Shown: positions 33,337-42,728, numbered from the stretch's first letter. The stretch: DNA of 64,000 bases from Companilactobacillus formosensis (GCF_005405305.1 NZ_BJDU01000004.1:62001-126000), one strand, 5' to 3'. Program-made: numbers and translations. The notes: a model not told the origin generated them from the letters alone.

Positions 33337-33370
33337 AAAGGATGTTGAAGAAAATCAACGTCCTTTTTTA
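33337..33370 (+). terminator. Terminator after tRNA-Thr
   Basis: AAAGGATGTTGA/TCAACGTCCTTT stem (one T-G pair) with T tail. Confidence 0.85.
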
Positions 33371-33438
33371 TTTATCGGAAATTTTGTAATATAATCAACT
33401 TACTTAGTGTTATTAAGATTAAAGGGAGTGAATGATTA

Positions 33439-34338
33439 GTGGAAGATTATGGCTTTTCTATACGTTATTTTGGTAATGGATTAACTAATAATAGTATACC
33501 CGTACGTGAATTGGCACCATCATTATTAGCACTTTCCGAAGCACTATCAGATATTCAGAAATTAAAAAATCCTTTAGAGAAACCTATTTCTTTAGACATA
33601 AAAGCTACTGAAAAAGGTTCCTTTATTGTTGATATGGTTTTGACCACAGATGTTTTCAATAGAACAGTAGATTTTTTAACTGGTAATAGTTCTACCGCAA
33701 TTCTTAATTTATCCTCATATGTAGCTATTTTTATGGAAATCATGCGTTTTATTAGAGAAAAGAAGGATAAAAGGTTAAAGAAACAAGAGACCATCGGAGA
33801 AAATAAAACTCGTGTAACTTTTGAAGATGGGACCTCAGTGGAGATATCTAATGACTCTTTAAATGCGTACAAGAATATTGAAATAAGAAAAAGTACCAAA
33901 GAAGTTATTGAACCAATTAGCAAAAGTGGAATAGATGGAATTGATTTTTACCATGATAAACAAGATAAAATAACTATAAGTAAATCTGATTATGAATTTT
34001 TTGATGTCCCTAATCCTGAAAGAGAAGATTTAGACGTTACAACAAATGTAACGTATCTTCAAATAATTAATGTTGCCTTTGAACATGGAAAATGGAAATT
34101 TTCTAACGGTGATACTCAATTTTTCGCTGATATTGATGATTCTGAATTTATAAAGTCAGTGCAAAAGAATTTCCAACAGTTTGGATCCACTGACTTATTG
34201 AAAGTTGAACTCCAAACGCAGCAATACATTAGCAAAGAAGGAAATTTAAAAAGTAAGTACACTGTGAAAAAAGTCCTAGAACATAAAAAAGGTGCTCAAC
34301 AAATAAATTTGAAATTTACAGATGATGAAGATGAATAA
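33439..34338 (+). CDS. Hypothetical protein downstream of tRNA genes
   Basis: 299 residues from a GTG start with GGGAGTG upstream. Acidic and Lys/Asn-rich, more AT-rich than neighbouring housekeeping genes. One short hydrophobic patch (TAILNLSSYVAIFMEIMRF, about residues 86-104) is followed by basic residues. The N-terminal motif FGNGLTNNSIPVRELAPSLL and the strand-rich C-terminal half do not match a family I know. The place next to a tRNA gene, its composition and its single-gene unit suggest acquired DNA; a defence role is possible but not shown. Confidence 0.6.
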   Translation: MEDYGFSIRYFGNGLTNNSIPVRELAPSLLALSEALSDIQKLKNPLEKPISLDIKATEKGSFIVDMVLTTDVFNRTVDFLTGNSSTAILNLSSYVAIFMEIMRFIREKKDKRLKKQETIGENKTRVTFEDGTSVEISNDSLNAYKNIEIRKSTKEVIEPISKSGIDGIDFYHDKQDKITISKSDYEFFDVPNPEREDLDVTTNVTYLQIINVAFEHGKWKFSNGDTQFFADIDDSEFIKSVQKNFQQFGSTDLLKVELQTQQYISKEGNLKSKYTVKKVLEHKKGAQQINLKFTDDEDE

Positions 34339-34368
34339 TTTTTTGATAAGTCCATTGGTACAAATATT

Positions 34369-34416
34369 AAAACGTCCCTATAGAATGAAATCTTGCATTC
34401 TATAGGGACGTTTTAT
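34369..34416. terminator. Strong terminator after hypothetical gene
   Basis: A perfect 19-bp stem (34369-34387 with 34396-34414), eight-base loop, A-run before and T-run after. The remaining gap to 34603 holds an AGTTGGA/TCCAACT hairpin (about 34471-34490) and nothing else I can call. Confidence 0.9.
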
Positions 34417-34603
34417 TTTGATTATTTTTAAACAAAGGGTCATCTTTCAAAAATGACACAATTGTCATAATGCTGAGTTGGAACAGTCTCCAACTAGAAC
34501 TAGGGATAGATTTCAGCATCTATCTAGCAATGTAGTGCACTACCTACTACATTAACAATACAGTAGCAAGCAAAACTTATTATTGCAATTGAATCATTTA
34601 GAT

Positions 34604-36421
34604 TTATTTAATTTGTTTCAAAGCATCAGAAACAGCTTCTTTAATAGCTTTACTTGAAGCAGAAGCACCAGAAATTGTATCAACGTCGACTGTATTCTTT
34701 TCGACGATTTCTTTTGGCAATTCTTTAACAGCTTTGAGACCGTAATCGTCAGATTCACTTTGCTTCAAAACTTCGATATCTTGAATATCATCTTTGCTAT
34801 TGGCAGTGACACGTACGACGATTTCATTTCCCATACCGGCAGTAGATTTTCCGATGTATTGGTTGTCGTTAGTTTCGTAGTGTTCTTCGCCAACATCTGA
34901 TCCTAAGCCTTCTTCGTGAACGCTAGCTGAGGTATTGGCGTCAACTTTGACGGATTCAACGTCTTTTTCTTTAGCAGCATTTTCACCGGCAATCTTACCA
35001 AAAATTAAGTTTTCAGCCAAATTGCTACCACCGTTGTATTGACGTCCCATCAAACTTCCTAGTTCACCACAAGCATATAGATGAGGGATGATTTCATCGT
35101 TTACGTCAACAACTTCGGCGTTGGAATTGTGAACAGGACCACCTTGAGTATTCAACAATCCTTGAACCATGGCTAAGCAATAGTAAGGACCATCGTCAAA
35201 GGCTGTCAAAGTATCAGCATCACGATCAAAGGCATAGTCACGTTTGATTTCTGCAAAGTGATTGAAGTCTTTGATAGTGCTTGCCAACTTGTCTGCGTCA
35301 ACGTTCATTACTTCAGCTAAACTGTTCAAATCATCAGCTTTAACGACTGACTCCATAAATTCTGGATAAGGAGCATTTTTATCGTTCTTTAATTCGTCAT
35401 ACTTCTTTTGGTCAAAGACAACATATGGATGACGTTGAGCCAAAGGAACTCTCCAATTGCCGTGGTCTTGGATGTGTCCGTGACGGTGAATTTCATTTTC
35501 ATCGAAGTAACGAGTTCCATCATCGCCGACAACAATCAAACTGCCTTGGTGGAATGCAGGCCAATCAAATGGCAAGAATTGTGAACGTTGACCTTTAGCT
35601 GGTTTAGGAGTTAATCCATGGAAAATACCATAAGATTCATAGTTGTTCATGTTGTAAAGCTTAGCGCCGACTTCACTAGCCATTGTGACACCGATACCTT
35701 TGTTATAAAGAGAACCGATTGGATTTAGACTAGTTTCGCCGAGATAATTTTCGACCATTTCAGGATTGTTTTCAAAACCACCAGTAGCCATGACGACACC
35801 GTTGTTAGCTTTGACATTCAAAAGTTTGCCGTTGCGTTCGATTTGAACCCCGACGATAGCTTTCGTTGCTGGATCTTGAATCAAGTGTTTTGCAGGTGTT
35901 TGATACAAGACGTCAATCTTGTCAGCACGGTCTAAAACTTGTTGACGGAGATTCTTCCAAAGAGCAGAATCAGCGACACCTTCGTGAACAGCAACTAATT
36001 CGTGAGTAGCTTGACCACGGAATTCTGGATATTCATGAGCCATAAAGTGCAAAGCTTTAGAAACAGGTGATTCTGGGTGCTTGCCCATGATGAAAGGTTT
36101 AACACCAAGATAATTTTCTAGGTAATTAGGAATGTCATAGAGTCCTTTGACAAAAGTTTCCATCAAATCTTTGTCATATGACAATGGGAAAGCTAAATCT
36201 TCATAATATTTACGTAAATCATCTAAATTGTCACCTGATGAAATAACTTGACCAGCGTAGCGAGTATTGCCACCCTCATGACCCTCTGGAGCTGAGTCAG
36301 TAATCAAAACTTTGGCGTTGTTGTCAGCCGCAAATCTAGCAGCACTGGCACCAGCACCACCGAATCCTAAAACAATTACGTCATAAGTTGCGTTCCAATT
36401 TAATTTTGAATCCTCAAACAT
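34604..36421 (-). CDS. Flavinylated fumarate reductase-type flavoprotein (FAD_binding_2 plus FMN-binding domain)
   Basis: 605 residues, no signal peptide, so cytosolic. Residues 1-500 are the FAD domain: VIVLGFGGAGASAARFA (dinucleotide fold), TQGGPVHN and GRQYNGGSNLAENLIFG of the fumarate reductase family. The C-terminal 95 residues are an FMN-binding domain with DTISGASAS (581-589), the ApbE target motif in which the last Ser takes FMN. Relatives reduce fumarate, urocanate, acrylate or hydroxycinnamates; the substrate is unclear here. The start at 36421 follows GGAGTG. Divergent from apbE, which should modify it; the FMN reductases beyond may feed it electrons. Confidence 0.85.
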   Translation of the reverse strand: MFEDSKLNWNATYDVIVLGFGGAGASAARFAADNNAKVLITDSAPEGHEGGNTRYAGQVISSGDNLDDLRKYYEDLAFPLSYDKDLMETFVKGLYDIPNYLENYLGVKPFIMGKHPESPVSKALHFMAHEYPEFRGQATHELVAVHEGVADSALWKNLRQQVLDRADKIDVLYQTPAKHLIQDPATKAIVGVQIERNGKLLNVKANNGVVMATGGFENNPEMVENYLGETSLNPIGSLYNKGIGVTMASEVGAKLYNMNNYESYGIFHGLTPKPAKGQRSQFLPFDWPAFHQGSLIVVGDDGTRYFDENEIHRHGHIQDHGNWRVPLAQRHPYVVFDQKKYDELKNDKNAPYPEFMESVVKADDLNSLAEVMNVDADKLASTIKDFNHFAEIKRDYAFDRDADTLTAFDDGPYYCLAMVQGLLNTQGGPVHNSNAEVVDVNDEIIPHLYACGELGSLMGRQYNGGSNLAENLIFGKIAGENAAKEKDVESVKVDANTSASVHEEGLGSDVGEEHYETNDNQYIGKSTAGMGNEIVVRVTANSKDDIQDIEVLKQSESDDYGLKAVKELPKEIVEKNTVDVDTISGASASSKAIKEAVSDALKQIK

Positions 36422-36574
36422 TTCATTCACTCCAATTCCTCTAAATGTTAGGATTAATATAACTCTATTTATGGATATTGTGAATAACTTACCTTTGTCG
36501 TAAACGACACAAAAGACTATGATAGAGGGTGTTCACTATCGTAAATTATTTTTTTATGAATTGAGGAAGGTTCA

Positions 36575-37504
36575 ATGGGGCTAATTAACAAGAGCTATTA
36601 TGCATTGGGAACGGTGATCAATCTGTCAGTGGCAGAACCTAGTAGTACGGCTGATTTAGAAGCTGGCTATAAGTTGATTCAAAACTTTGAAGATAAGTTG
36701 ACCGTCAATCGCGAACAATCAGAAGTCATGTCGATCAATCATTTTGCTGGTATCAAGCCGATTCAAGTGCCAGAAGATACGTATAATTTAATTAAAAGGG
36801 CTGTCTTAGTTAGTCGTAAGCACTTAGGCTTTAACGTGGCAATCGGGCCATTAGTTAAATTGTGGAAGATTGGTTTTAAGGGTGCTAACAAGCCTTGTGA
36901 CAAAGATATCAAGGAGCGCTTACGAATTATCGACCCAGAAAAAATAATCCTCGACGACGCCGATATGAGCGTATTTTTGCAGGAAAAAGGTATGGAGATT
37001 GATCTCGGTGGTATTGCTAAAGGCTATATCGCTGATGAAATCAAAAAACTTTGGCAAAAGCGTGGCGTTCAGACAGGAATTATTGATTTGGGTGGCAATG
37101 TTTTATTAGTCGGCGACAGTTTGCATGAGGATAAGTTATGGAATATCGGCATTCAAAATCCAGTTAAACCAAGAGATGTTTCCTTAGGCGTTGTACATAT
37201 TCCTGAGAAATCAATTGGTACGTCAGGCATTTATGAGCGCAAGTTGGTAATTGATGGTCATGAATATCACCACATGTTTGATTCAAAGACCGGTTACCCA
37301 ATCAAGAATAACCTTGCTAGTGTGACAATTATTAGCGACAAGTCAATCGATGGTGAAATTTGGTCGACAATTGGTTTTTATCAAGGCATCGACCGTGGAA
37401 TGGCTTTGATTGAAGCACAAGAAGGAATTGAAGCTGTTTTCATTACGAAAGACTTAGAAACCTTTGTAACGAGTGGTCTAAAAGATAATTTTAAAAAAAT
37501 ATAA
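36575..37504 (+). CDS. apbE: FAD:protein FMN transferase
   Basis: 309 residues. Transfers FMN from FAD onto Ser/Thr of target proteins, using Mg2+. Family motifs are IDLGGIAKGYIAD, GIIDLGGNV, SIGTSGIYERK, HHMFDSKTGYPI and the metal-site DGEIWSTIGF. It lacks a lipoprotein or signal peptide, unlike many ApbE, so it acts in the cytosol on the neighbouring reductases. GAGGAAGG precedes the start. First gene of the run leading to two FMN reductase-like genes. Confidence 0.93.
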   Translation: MGLINKSYYALGTVINLSVAEPSSTADLEAGYKLIQNFEDKLTVNREQSEVMSINHFAGIKPIQVPEDTYNLIKRAVLVSRKHLGFNVAIGPLVKLWKIGFKGANKPCDKDIKERLRIIDPEKIILDDADMSVFLQEKGMEIDLGGIAKGYIADEIKKLWQKRGVQTGIIDLGGNVLLVGDSLHEDKLWNIGIQNPVKPRDVSLGVVHIPEKSIGTSGIYERKLVIDGHEYHHMFDSKTGYPIKNNLASVTIISDKSIDGEIWSTIGFYQGIDRGMALIEAQEGIEAVFITKDLETFVTSGLKDNFKKI

Positions 37505-37603
37505 CTATATTATATGAAAACAATCACATAATTATATTGCTTTACCTAGTGAAACATTTTACAATTAACATGACAATAAAATAGAAGTGGGATGATTAAG
37601 GAT

Positions 37604-38212
37604 ATGAATAAATTTATCGCTATTGTGGGATCAAATTCCCAAAAATCAACCAACCGTGAATTATTGAAATATATGAAGAGACATTTCCAAGATTTGGCTG
37701 AGATTGAATTAGTTGAAATCAAGGATTTGCCAATCTTTAAGAAGAGTGCAGACAAGTACGTGCCACAACTGGCTAAAGACATCGCTAAGAAAATTGAGGA
37801 CGCTGACGGTGTCATTATTGCTACTCCTGAATACGATCACTCTGTAACGGCTGTTTTGTCGAGTGCCTTAGCTTGGCTTTCATATGGAATCCATCCATTT
37901 GTCGACAAACCTGTTATGATTACCGGTGCTTCTTATGGATCTCTTGGGTCATCACGTGCCCAAGCTCAACTACGCCAAATCCTCGATTCACCAGAAATCA
38001 AAGCTAGAATTATGCCTAGCTCAGAATTTCTTTTGGGACATTCACTACAAGCCTTTGATGATGATGGCAACTTGAAGGATAAGGATATCGTTAAAGAATT
38101 GGATGGCCTATTCCAAGACTTTCTTCAATTCGTTAATATTTCAAAACAATTGAATAATGCAAAAGATGCTACAAAGCAAAAAGCTGCCACATTTTCATGG
38201 GACAAAGACTAG
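37604..38212 (+). CDS. NADPH-dependent FMN reductase family protein
   Basis: 202 residues from 37604; the ATG at 37592 is an alternative and neither has an ideal binding site. Flavodoxin-like fold: [20 protein letters not shown] (phosphate loop), [20 protein letters not shown] (isoalloxazine contact) and [19 protein letters not shown]. It reduces FMN or donates electrons from NAD(P)H. Located between apbE and a longer paralog that starts 11 nt after its stop, so the genes are an operon. Probably the electron entry for the flavinylated reductase. Similar split systems include hydroxycinnamate reductase loci of lactobacilli. Confidence 0.87.
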   Translation: MNKFIAIVGSNSQKSTNRELLKYMKRHFQDLAEIELVEIKDLPIFKKSADKYVPQLAKDIAKKIEDADGVIIATPEYDHSVTAVLSSALAWLSYGIHPFVDKPVMITGASYGSLGSSRAQAQLRQILDSPEIKARIMPSSEFLLGHSLQAFDDDGNLKDKDIVKELDGLFQDFLQFVNISKQLNNAKDATKQKAATFSWDKD

Positions 38213-38222
38213 GAGGGATAGT

Positions 38223-39488
38223 ATGAAATTAGTTGGAATTGCTGGATCAATTGCTGATCAATCATATAATCGTACATTATTAAACTTTATCGCTAAACAT
38301 TTTACAGGACTAATCGACGTTGATGTCTTGGATATCAATGAAGTACCAATGTTCAACCAAGATGACGACCAAACAAACAGCCCCGTTATTCAAAATCTTT
38401 GCAAGAAAATTTCAGCTGCCGATGGGGTTATCATTGCTACTCCGGAGCACAATCACACTGTTCCTGCAGCCTTGAAGAACGTTATCGAATGGCTATCTTA
38501 TGAAGTACATCCTTTCGATGGCAAACCCGTAATGATTGTCGGAGCTTCATACCATACTCAAGGGTCATCACGTGCCCAACTACACTTGAGACAAATCCTT
38601 GAAGCACCTGGTGTTAATGCAGTTGTCTTGCCTGGTAATGAATTCTTATTAGGCGACGTTAAGACTGCTTTTGACGAAAATGGCGATTTGAAGGATCAAA
38701 GAACAGTTGATTTCTTACAAACTACTTTGCAAAACTTTATCAAATTTGCCAAAGTTATCAACTTGATCAGTCAATCAAACGGCTACCAAGACGAAGACCT
38801 TTCCGCTAAGAAGGGAACCGATACAACTATTCAAGGTATCGATATGAATGATGACGACTGGTTGGACAAAGCTGCTAAGAAAGTCAACGCTGTTGAAGGT
38901 GGTACTTATGTCAAATTAGACAGTGGTTTGTTGACAGTTGATCAATTGAACTATTTCTTAAAGACTATGCCAGTTGAATTGACTTACGTTGATGAAAATA
39001 ATCAATTTATTTATTACAACAAAGTTGGCAAAGCTGAAGACATGTTGGCTAAACGTGTTCCTGCTCAAGTTGGGGATGCTTTAGACAAGGTTCACCCTAA
39101 TATCGAGCGCGTTATGAAACACGTTAAGCAAGTTATCTATGACTTGAGAAGTGGCAAGACTGATTTAGTTTCAATGCCAGTACCTGGTGGTGATTCAGAT
39201 CATCACGTAATGCACTATTACAAAGCAATGCATGACGAAAATGACAATTACAAGGGTGTTAATGAATGGGCTGTTGATATCAAGCCAATCGTTGACCAAT
39301 ACTTGCAACAAACTGGTCAAAAACTAGTTCCAGATCCAGATGCTAAATTGGACGCTACGTCCGGTGCTTCTAAAACTGAAGATAAACCAGCAGTTGATGC
39401 AAACTCCGGCGCTTCAGAATCAGCTGAAGAACCCGCGGTTAAACCAGAAGTAAAAGTAGATGCTACATCAAGTGCTTCGAAGAACTAA
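38223..39488 (+). CDS. FMN reductase fused to a PAS-like domain and a tail with repeated flavinylation-like motifs
   Basis: 421 residues; start after AGGAGGG. Residues 1-180 are an FMN reductase domain like the preceding gene ([37 protein letters not shown]). Residues about 205-365 resemble the PAS_10/DUF438-type sensor region ([39 protein letters not shown]). The last 50 residues are disordered, Ala/Pro/Glu/Lys-rich, and hold DATSGASKT (377-385), DANSGASES (392-400) and the degenerate DATSSASKN (413-421). The first two fit the ApbE target Dxx(S/T)GA(S/T)x(S/T). No FMN-binding domain surrounds them. Confidence 0.82.
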   Translation: MKLVGIAGSIADQSYNRTLLNFIAKHFTGLIDVDVLDINEVPMFNQDDDQTNSPVIQNLCKKISAADGVIIATPEHNHTVPAALKNVIEWLSYEVHPFDGKPVMIVGASYHTQGSSRAQLHLRQILEAPGVNAVVLPGNEFLLGDVKTAFDENGDLKDQRTVDFLQTTLQNFIKFAKVINLISQSNGYQDEDLSAKKGTDTTIQGIDMNDDDWLDKAAKKVNAVEGGTYVKLDSGLLTVDQLNYFLKTMPVELTYVDENNQFIYYNKVGKAEDMLAKRVPAQVGDALDKVHPNIERVMKHVKQVIYDLRSGKTDLVSMPVPGGDSDHHVMHYYKAMHDENDNYKGVNEWAVDIKPIVDQYLQQTGQKLVPDPDAKLDATSGASKTEDKPAVDANSGASESAEEPAVKPEVKVDATSSASKN

Positions 39489-39512
39489 ATTTTTATAAGT
39501 TGATTAATAAAT

Positions 39513-39555
39513 ATCCCGTTAGAAGGTAATTTACTTACAATCTAACGGGACTTTT
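39513..39555 (+). terminator. Terminator after the FMN reductase-PAS gene
   Basis: TCCCGTTAGA/TCTAACGGGA stem with a T tail. Confidence 0.82.
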
Positions 39556-39600
39556 TGTATCGCTGCATGAAATAATTGCGATAAAACTAAATATATATGG

Positions 39601-39615
39601 AATCTAGTCGGCAGC
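39601..39615 (+). repeat. Short dispersed repeat, copy C
   Basis: AATCTAGTCGGCAGC. GCTGC at 39563-39567 could pair with its GCAGC end, giving a hairpin-like unit as in copy D. Confidence 0.55.
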
Positions 39616-39732
39616 TTATCACAAAATAGGCCAAATGTGTTTAACCATATATAACCAATACGTTTGTCTGCACAACGTTTAGATGAAATCTAATAGAATA
39701 AATCAAGAATTATTATTCGAATAAAAAAATGC

Positions 39733-40043
39733 AAAAAAAAACAGCTCGTCTTGGGGGGACGGGCTTGTTTTTTCTGCATTACCAGTAGTGTCAGGGACAA
39801 AGTTATGAATGCTTGTGAGGGTTCCATATTTGTCAAATAGAGAGGGATTTGTAATTAATTAATGAAAGCATTCAAAGTAAATTATTGTAATGGGAAACGC
39901 ATTTGAGGGTGAGAACAAGTTGATTGAGGGGGGCAACTTGTTCTGAATGCGAATGAGTTTTTTTGGCTACGATATGAGGATGTATCGCAACCTTCTTTGG
40001 TTAAAAAAGAAGAATTGCATTTCATATCTTTGCCCCTTTCACA
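39733..40043 (-). ncRNA. Candidate small RNA, copy A of a tandem pair
   Basis: Minus-strand unit of about 310 nt. It starts after the extended -10 TGC-TATATT (40050-40058) and ends at the stem AACAAGCCCGTC/GACGAGCTGTT with nine T residues. A long hairpin has the arms 39912-39922/39934-39944 and the loop CCCCCCTCAAT; the terminator loop is also C-rich. TGAATGCTT/AAGCATTCA forms a third stem. Compared with copy B, the hairpin arms change in step and the loop is invariant. A 47-residue frame in this copy is not kept in copy B, so it is probably non-coding. C-rich loops are typical of Gram-positive small RNAs that pair with ribosome binding sites. Confidence 0.65.
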
Positions 40044-40242
40044 GTTAATAATATAGCATATATGTTTAAACATGTATATTCACTTTTAGAAAAAATAATT
40101 TTTTGATTTTGAATAAATAAATATGTAAATAACGTGTTATTATATTTAGTTCATTGTGGAATTTTTCACGATGTATAGACCATTTTTTTGATATAATGAA
40201 TTACCCATAAAAATTATTGTGTGATCTATTAGAAAAAAGAGC

Positions 40243-40575
40243 AAAAAAAAACAGCTCATCTGGGGGGACGGGCTTGTTTTTTTGTTACACCTAATGTGTA
40301 ACGGCATTACCAGTAGTGTCAGAGATAAAGGTATGAATGCTTATGAGGTTTCCATATTTGTCAAATAGAGAGGGATTTGTAATTAATTAATGAAAGCATT
40401 CAAAGTAAATTATTGTAATGGGATAACGCATTTGAGGGGGAGGATAAAGTTGATTGAGGGGGGCAACTTTATCCTGAATGCGAGTAAGCTATTCGGTTAC
40501 GATATGAGGATGTATCGCAACCTTTAGAGTTAAAAAAGGAAGGAATTGCATTGATCATATCTCTATCTCTTTCAC
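40243..40575 (-). ncRNA. Candidate small RNA, copy B of a tandem pair
   Basis: Paralog of copy A, about 330 nt, with the same extended -10 (40582-40590) and terminator (40243-40278). The main hairpin AGGATAAAGTTG/CAACTTTATCCT (40441-40475) keeps the CCCCCCTCAAT loop while at least three stem pairs differ compensatorily from copy A. A small TTACAC/GTGTAA hairpin is added near the 3' end. The stretch 40591-40871 beyond it holds the nox promoter region and a cre-like site only. Confidence 0.65.
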
Positions 40576-40802
40576 AGTTATAATATAGCACATGTGTTTA
40601 AACAATTAAATTCATTTTAGAAAAAAATAATTATTTGTTTTTAGTTTCACAAATACTTTAATTTATGTGATTATAATGTTAAGTTTATTTTTTCGTTTTG
40701 AGAGGAATTAAACGACACTTTAGCATTTTATGGGGTGTAAGTGAGGTGGTTTATACTTTTAATTAGATTTATTTATATTCTGTATATATTTTTTAATATA
40801 GT

Positions 40803-40818
40803 ATGTAAACGCTTTAAT
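40803..40818 (+). promoter_or_regulatory. cre-like site upstream of nox
   Basis: ATGTAAACGCTTTAAT fits the CcpA site WTGNAANCGNWNNCAW except for one C-to-A change. Carbon catabolite control of NADH oxidase is plausible. Confidence 0.55.
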
Positions 40819-40871
40819 TATGTTAAAATATTAACTATAATGATATTAAATCGTAAAAGGTGGTAGTTATT

Positions 40872-42212
40872 ATGAAGGTAAGTATCGTAGGTTGTACACA
40901 TGCAGGAACTTTTTCAGCAATGAATATTTTGAAAGAACACCCAGATTGGGAAGTTTCTGTTTTTGAAAGAAATGATAATCTTTCTTTCCTATCATGTGGG
41001 ATCGCACTTTGGGTAAGTGACCGTGTTTCAGATCCTAATAAGATGTTTTATGCTAGTCCCGAAGCTTTGACAGAACTTGGTGCACATATGCACATGCAAC
41101 ACGATGTTACAAATATTGACTTCGATAATAAGAAACTAGCCGTTAAAAATCTAGTTAGTGGGGAAACTTTTGAGCAAGATTATGACAAGTTGGTCATTAC
41201 TACTGGTTCAGCTCCAGTTATCCCTCCAATTCCAGGTATTGATTCAAGCCGTGTAATGCTTTGCAAGAATTGGACTAACGCTAATGAATTGAAAGAAAAT
41301 GCTAAAGATATCAAGAGTGCCATCGTTATTGGTGCCGGTTACATCGGTGCTGAATTAGCTGAAGGTTATGCTACTCTTGGTAAAGAAACTACTTTGATTG
41401 ATGCTTTGCCACACGTTTTAGGTAAGAACCTTGACCCTAACATGTCAGCTGTTGCCGAAAAAGATTACCTTGATAATGGTGTAAAACTCGGTATGGGAGA
41501 AAAAGTTCAATCATTTGAAGAAACAGATCATAGTGTAATTGTAAAAACTGATAAAAATACTTATGAAGCTGATATCGCTGTTATGTGTGTCGGTTTCCGT
41601 CCTAATACAAAGATGTTCGCTGACGAATTCGAAACTTTGCCAAATGGTGCTTTAATTGTGGATAAATACATGCACACAAGTAAAGAAGACGTCTTCTCAG
41701 CTGGTGATGCTGCATCCGTTCACTATAATCCAACTGGTGACAACCAATACATTCCTTTGGCAACTAATTCAGTTCGTCAAGGTATCTTAGTTGGTAAGAA
41801 TATCGAAAAAGACACAGCACCTTACATGGGAACACAGGCTAGTTCAGCGGTTGAACTATTTGGCAGAACTTACGCTGCTAGTGGTTTGACTAAGGAACAC
41901 GCTGAAGTTCTAGGTAAGAAAGTTGATAGCGTATCTCTAGAAGACAATTATCGTCCAGAATTTATGTTGACAACTACTCCTGTTTTGATGAACCTCGTAT
42001 GGGATCCAGAAACAAGAGAAATCCTCGGTGGCGCTTTGACAAGTATGTATGATGTATCACAATCTGCTAACCTCTTGTCATTAGCTATCCAAAAGAAAGT
42101 TACGATTGATGAGTTGTCCATGGTCGACTTCTTGTTCCAACCTAACTTTGACAAGCCAGTTAACTACGTCAGTGCCTTAGCTGGAGCTGCTGTGGAAAAA
42201 GCTGATAAATAA
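40872..42212 (+). CDS. nox: NADH oxidase, H2O-forming type
   Basis: 446 residues. FAD- and NADH-binding pyridine nucleotide-disulfide oxidoreductase reducing O2 to water and regenerating NAD+. The redox Cys lies in LSFLSCGIALWV (position 42 type), the FAD site at VSIVGCTHAGTFSA and VFSAGDAA, and the NADH site at AIVIGAGYIGAELAEG. The C-terminal dimer domain is present. Close relatives include CoA-disulfide reductases, but Nox fits best. AAAGGTGG precedes the ATG at 40872. Own terminator, cre-like site upstream. Confidence 0.92.
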   Translation: MKVSIVGCTHAGTFSAMNILKEHPDWEVSVFERNDNLSFLSCGIALWVSDRVSDPNKMFYASPEALTELGAHMHMQHDVTNIDFDNKKLAVKNLVSGETFEQDYDKLVITTGSAPVIPPIPGIDSSRVMLCKNWTNANELKENAKDIKSAIVIGAGYIGAELAEGYATLGKETTLIDALPHVLGKNLDPNMSAVAEKDYLDNGVKLGMGEKVQSFEETDHSVIVKTDKNTYEADIAVMCVGFRPNTKMFADEFETLPNGALIVDKYMHTSKEDVFSAGDAASVHYNPTGDNQYIPLATNSVRQGILVGKNIEKDTAPYMGTQASSAVELFGRTYAASGLTKEHAEVLGKKVDSVSLEDNYRPEFMLTTTPVLMNLVWDPETREILGGALTSMYDVSQSANLLSLAIQKKVTIDELSMVDFLFQPNFDKPVNYVSALAGAAVEKADK

Positions 42213-42222
42213 TTAATTTATA

Positions 42223-42266
42223 AATACCCGAATATCACAAATTAAATGTGGTATTCGGGTATTTTT
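42223..42266 (+). terminator. Terminator after nox
   Basis: AATACCCGAATA/TATTCGGGTATT stem with an inner CACA/TGTG pairing and T tail. Confidence 0.88.
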
Positions 42267-42319
42267 GTGGCTAAAAAATCTATTTCTTCCTATACTGTGA
42301 GTAAAGTGGAGGGAATATT

Positions 42320-42664
42320 ATGGCTGAAGACAGTGATCTCATCATGCGTCAAATCAAGTCGTTTGCGGAAGGCTTTGGTTATATGGTCGGTAAAAAAGAC
42401 GGCGAGAAGACAGAAGTGATTTTTGAACAGCAACAAGGTCAAGGTGACAAGATCCATCGTGATATAACTGAACTGTTGATGCACCAAAAATACGAGCAAG
42501 CAATTCAGTACGTTTACGCCCAGAAGTTCACTCTAGAAGAAGGACAATATTTCGTCTTGGGGCAATGGCTGCTGAGAAAATTAAGTGACATACCAGAAGT
42601 CGATCAAGCTATGATGGAAGAATTTCGCAATAATATAGATAAGCACCGACCACCTCTTAGTTAA
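42320..42664 (+). CDS. Small acidic helical protein of unknown function (DUF6483-like)
   Basis: 114 residues, predicted helical, no membrane segment. The pattern DLIMRQIKSFAEGFGYMVGK, DITELLMHQKYEQAIQYVY and EGQYFVLGQWLLRKL resembles small conserved lactobacillar proteins of the DUF6483 type, perhaps with TPR-like helices. GTGGAGGG lies 8 nt upstream. No operon partner; function unknown. Confidence 0.65.
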   Translation: MAEDSDLIMRQIKSFAEGFGYMVGKKDGEKTEVIFEQQQGQGDKIHRDITELLMHQKYEQAIQYVYAQKFTLEEGQYFVLGQWLLRKLSDIPEVDQAMMEEFRNNIDKHRPPLS

Positions 42665-42714
42665 TTCACAAATAATTCAAATTTTAGTACAAACTTTTTC
42701 ATAATATCTCGGTA

Positions 42715-42728
42715 CTATGTATACATAG
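42715..42728. promoter_or_regulatory. Perfect palindrome upstream of the 33-residue peptide gene
   Basis: CTATGTATACATAG is fully symmetric and lies 36 bp before the start codon, a plausible operator. Confidence 0.4.

Noticed and set aside
39882-40073. Minus-strand frame of 63 codons within copy A of the tandem RNA genes (inner start MKCNSSFLTK)
   Set aside because: The paralogous copy B breaks the frame and shares only a GCDTSSYR stretch, while RNA stems and loops are preserved; best explained as non-coding RNA.
39814-40360. Conserved 11-codon plus-strand frames (MNACEGSIFVK and MNAYEVSIFVK) in the tandem RNA copies
   Set aside because: The similarity follows from overall conservation of the element, and no convincing ribosome binding site precedes either frame.
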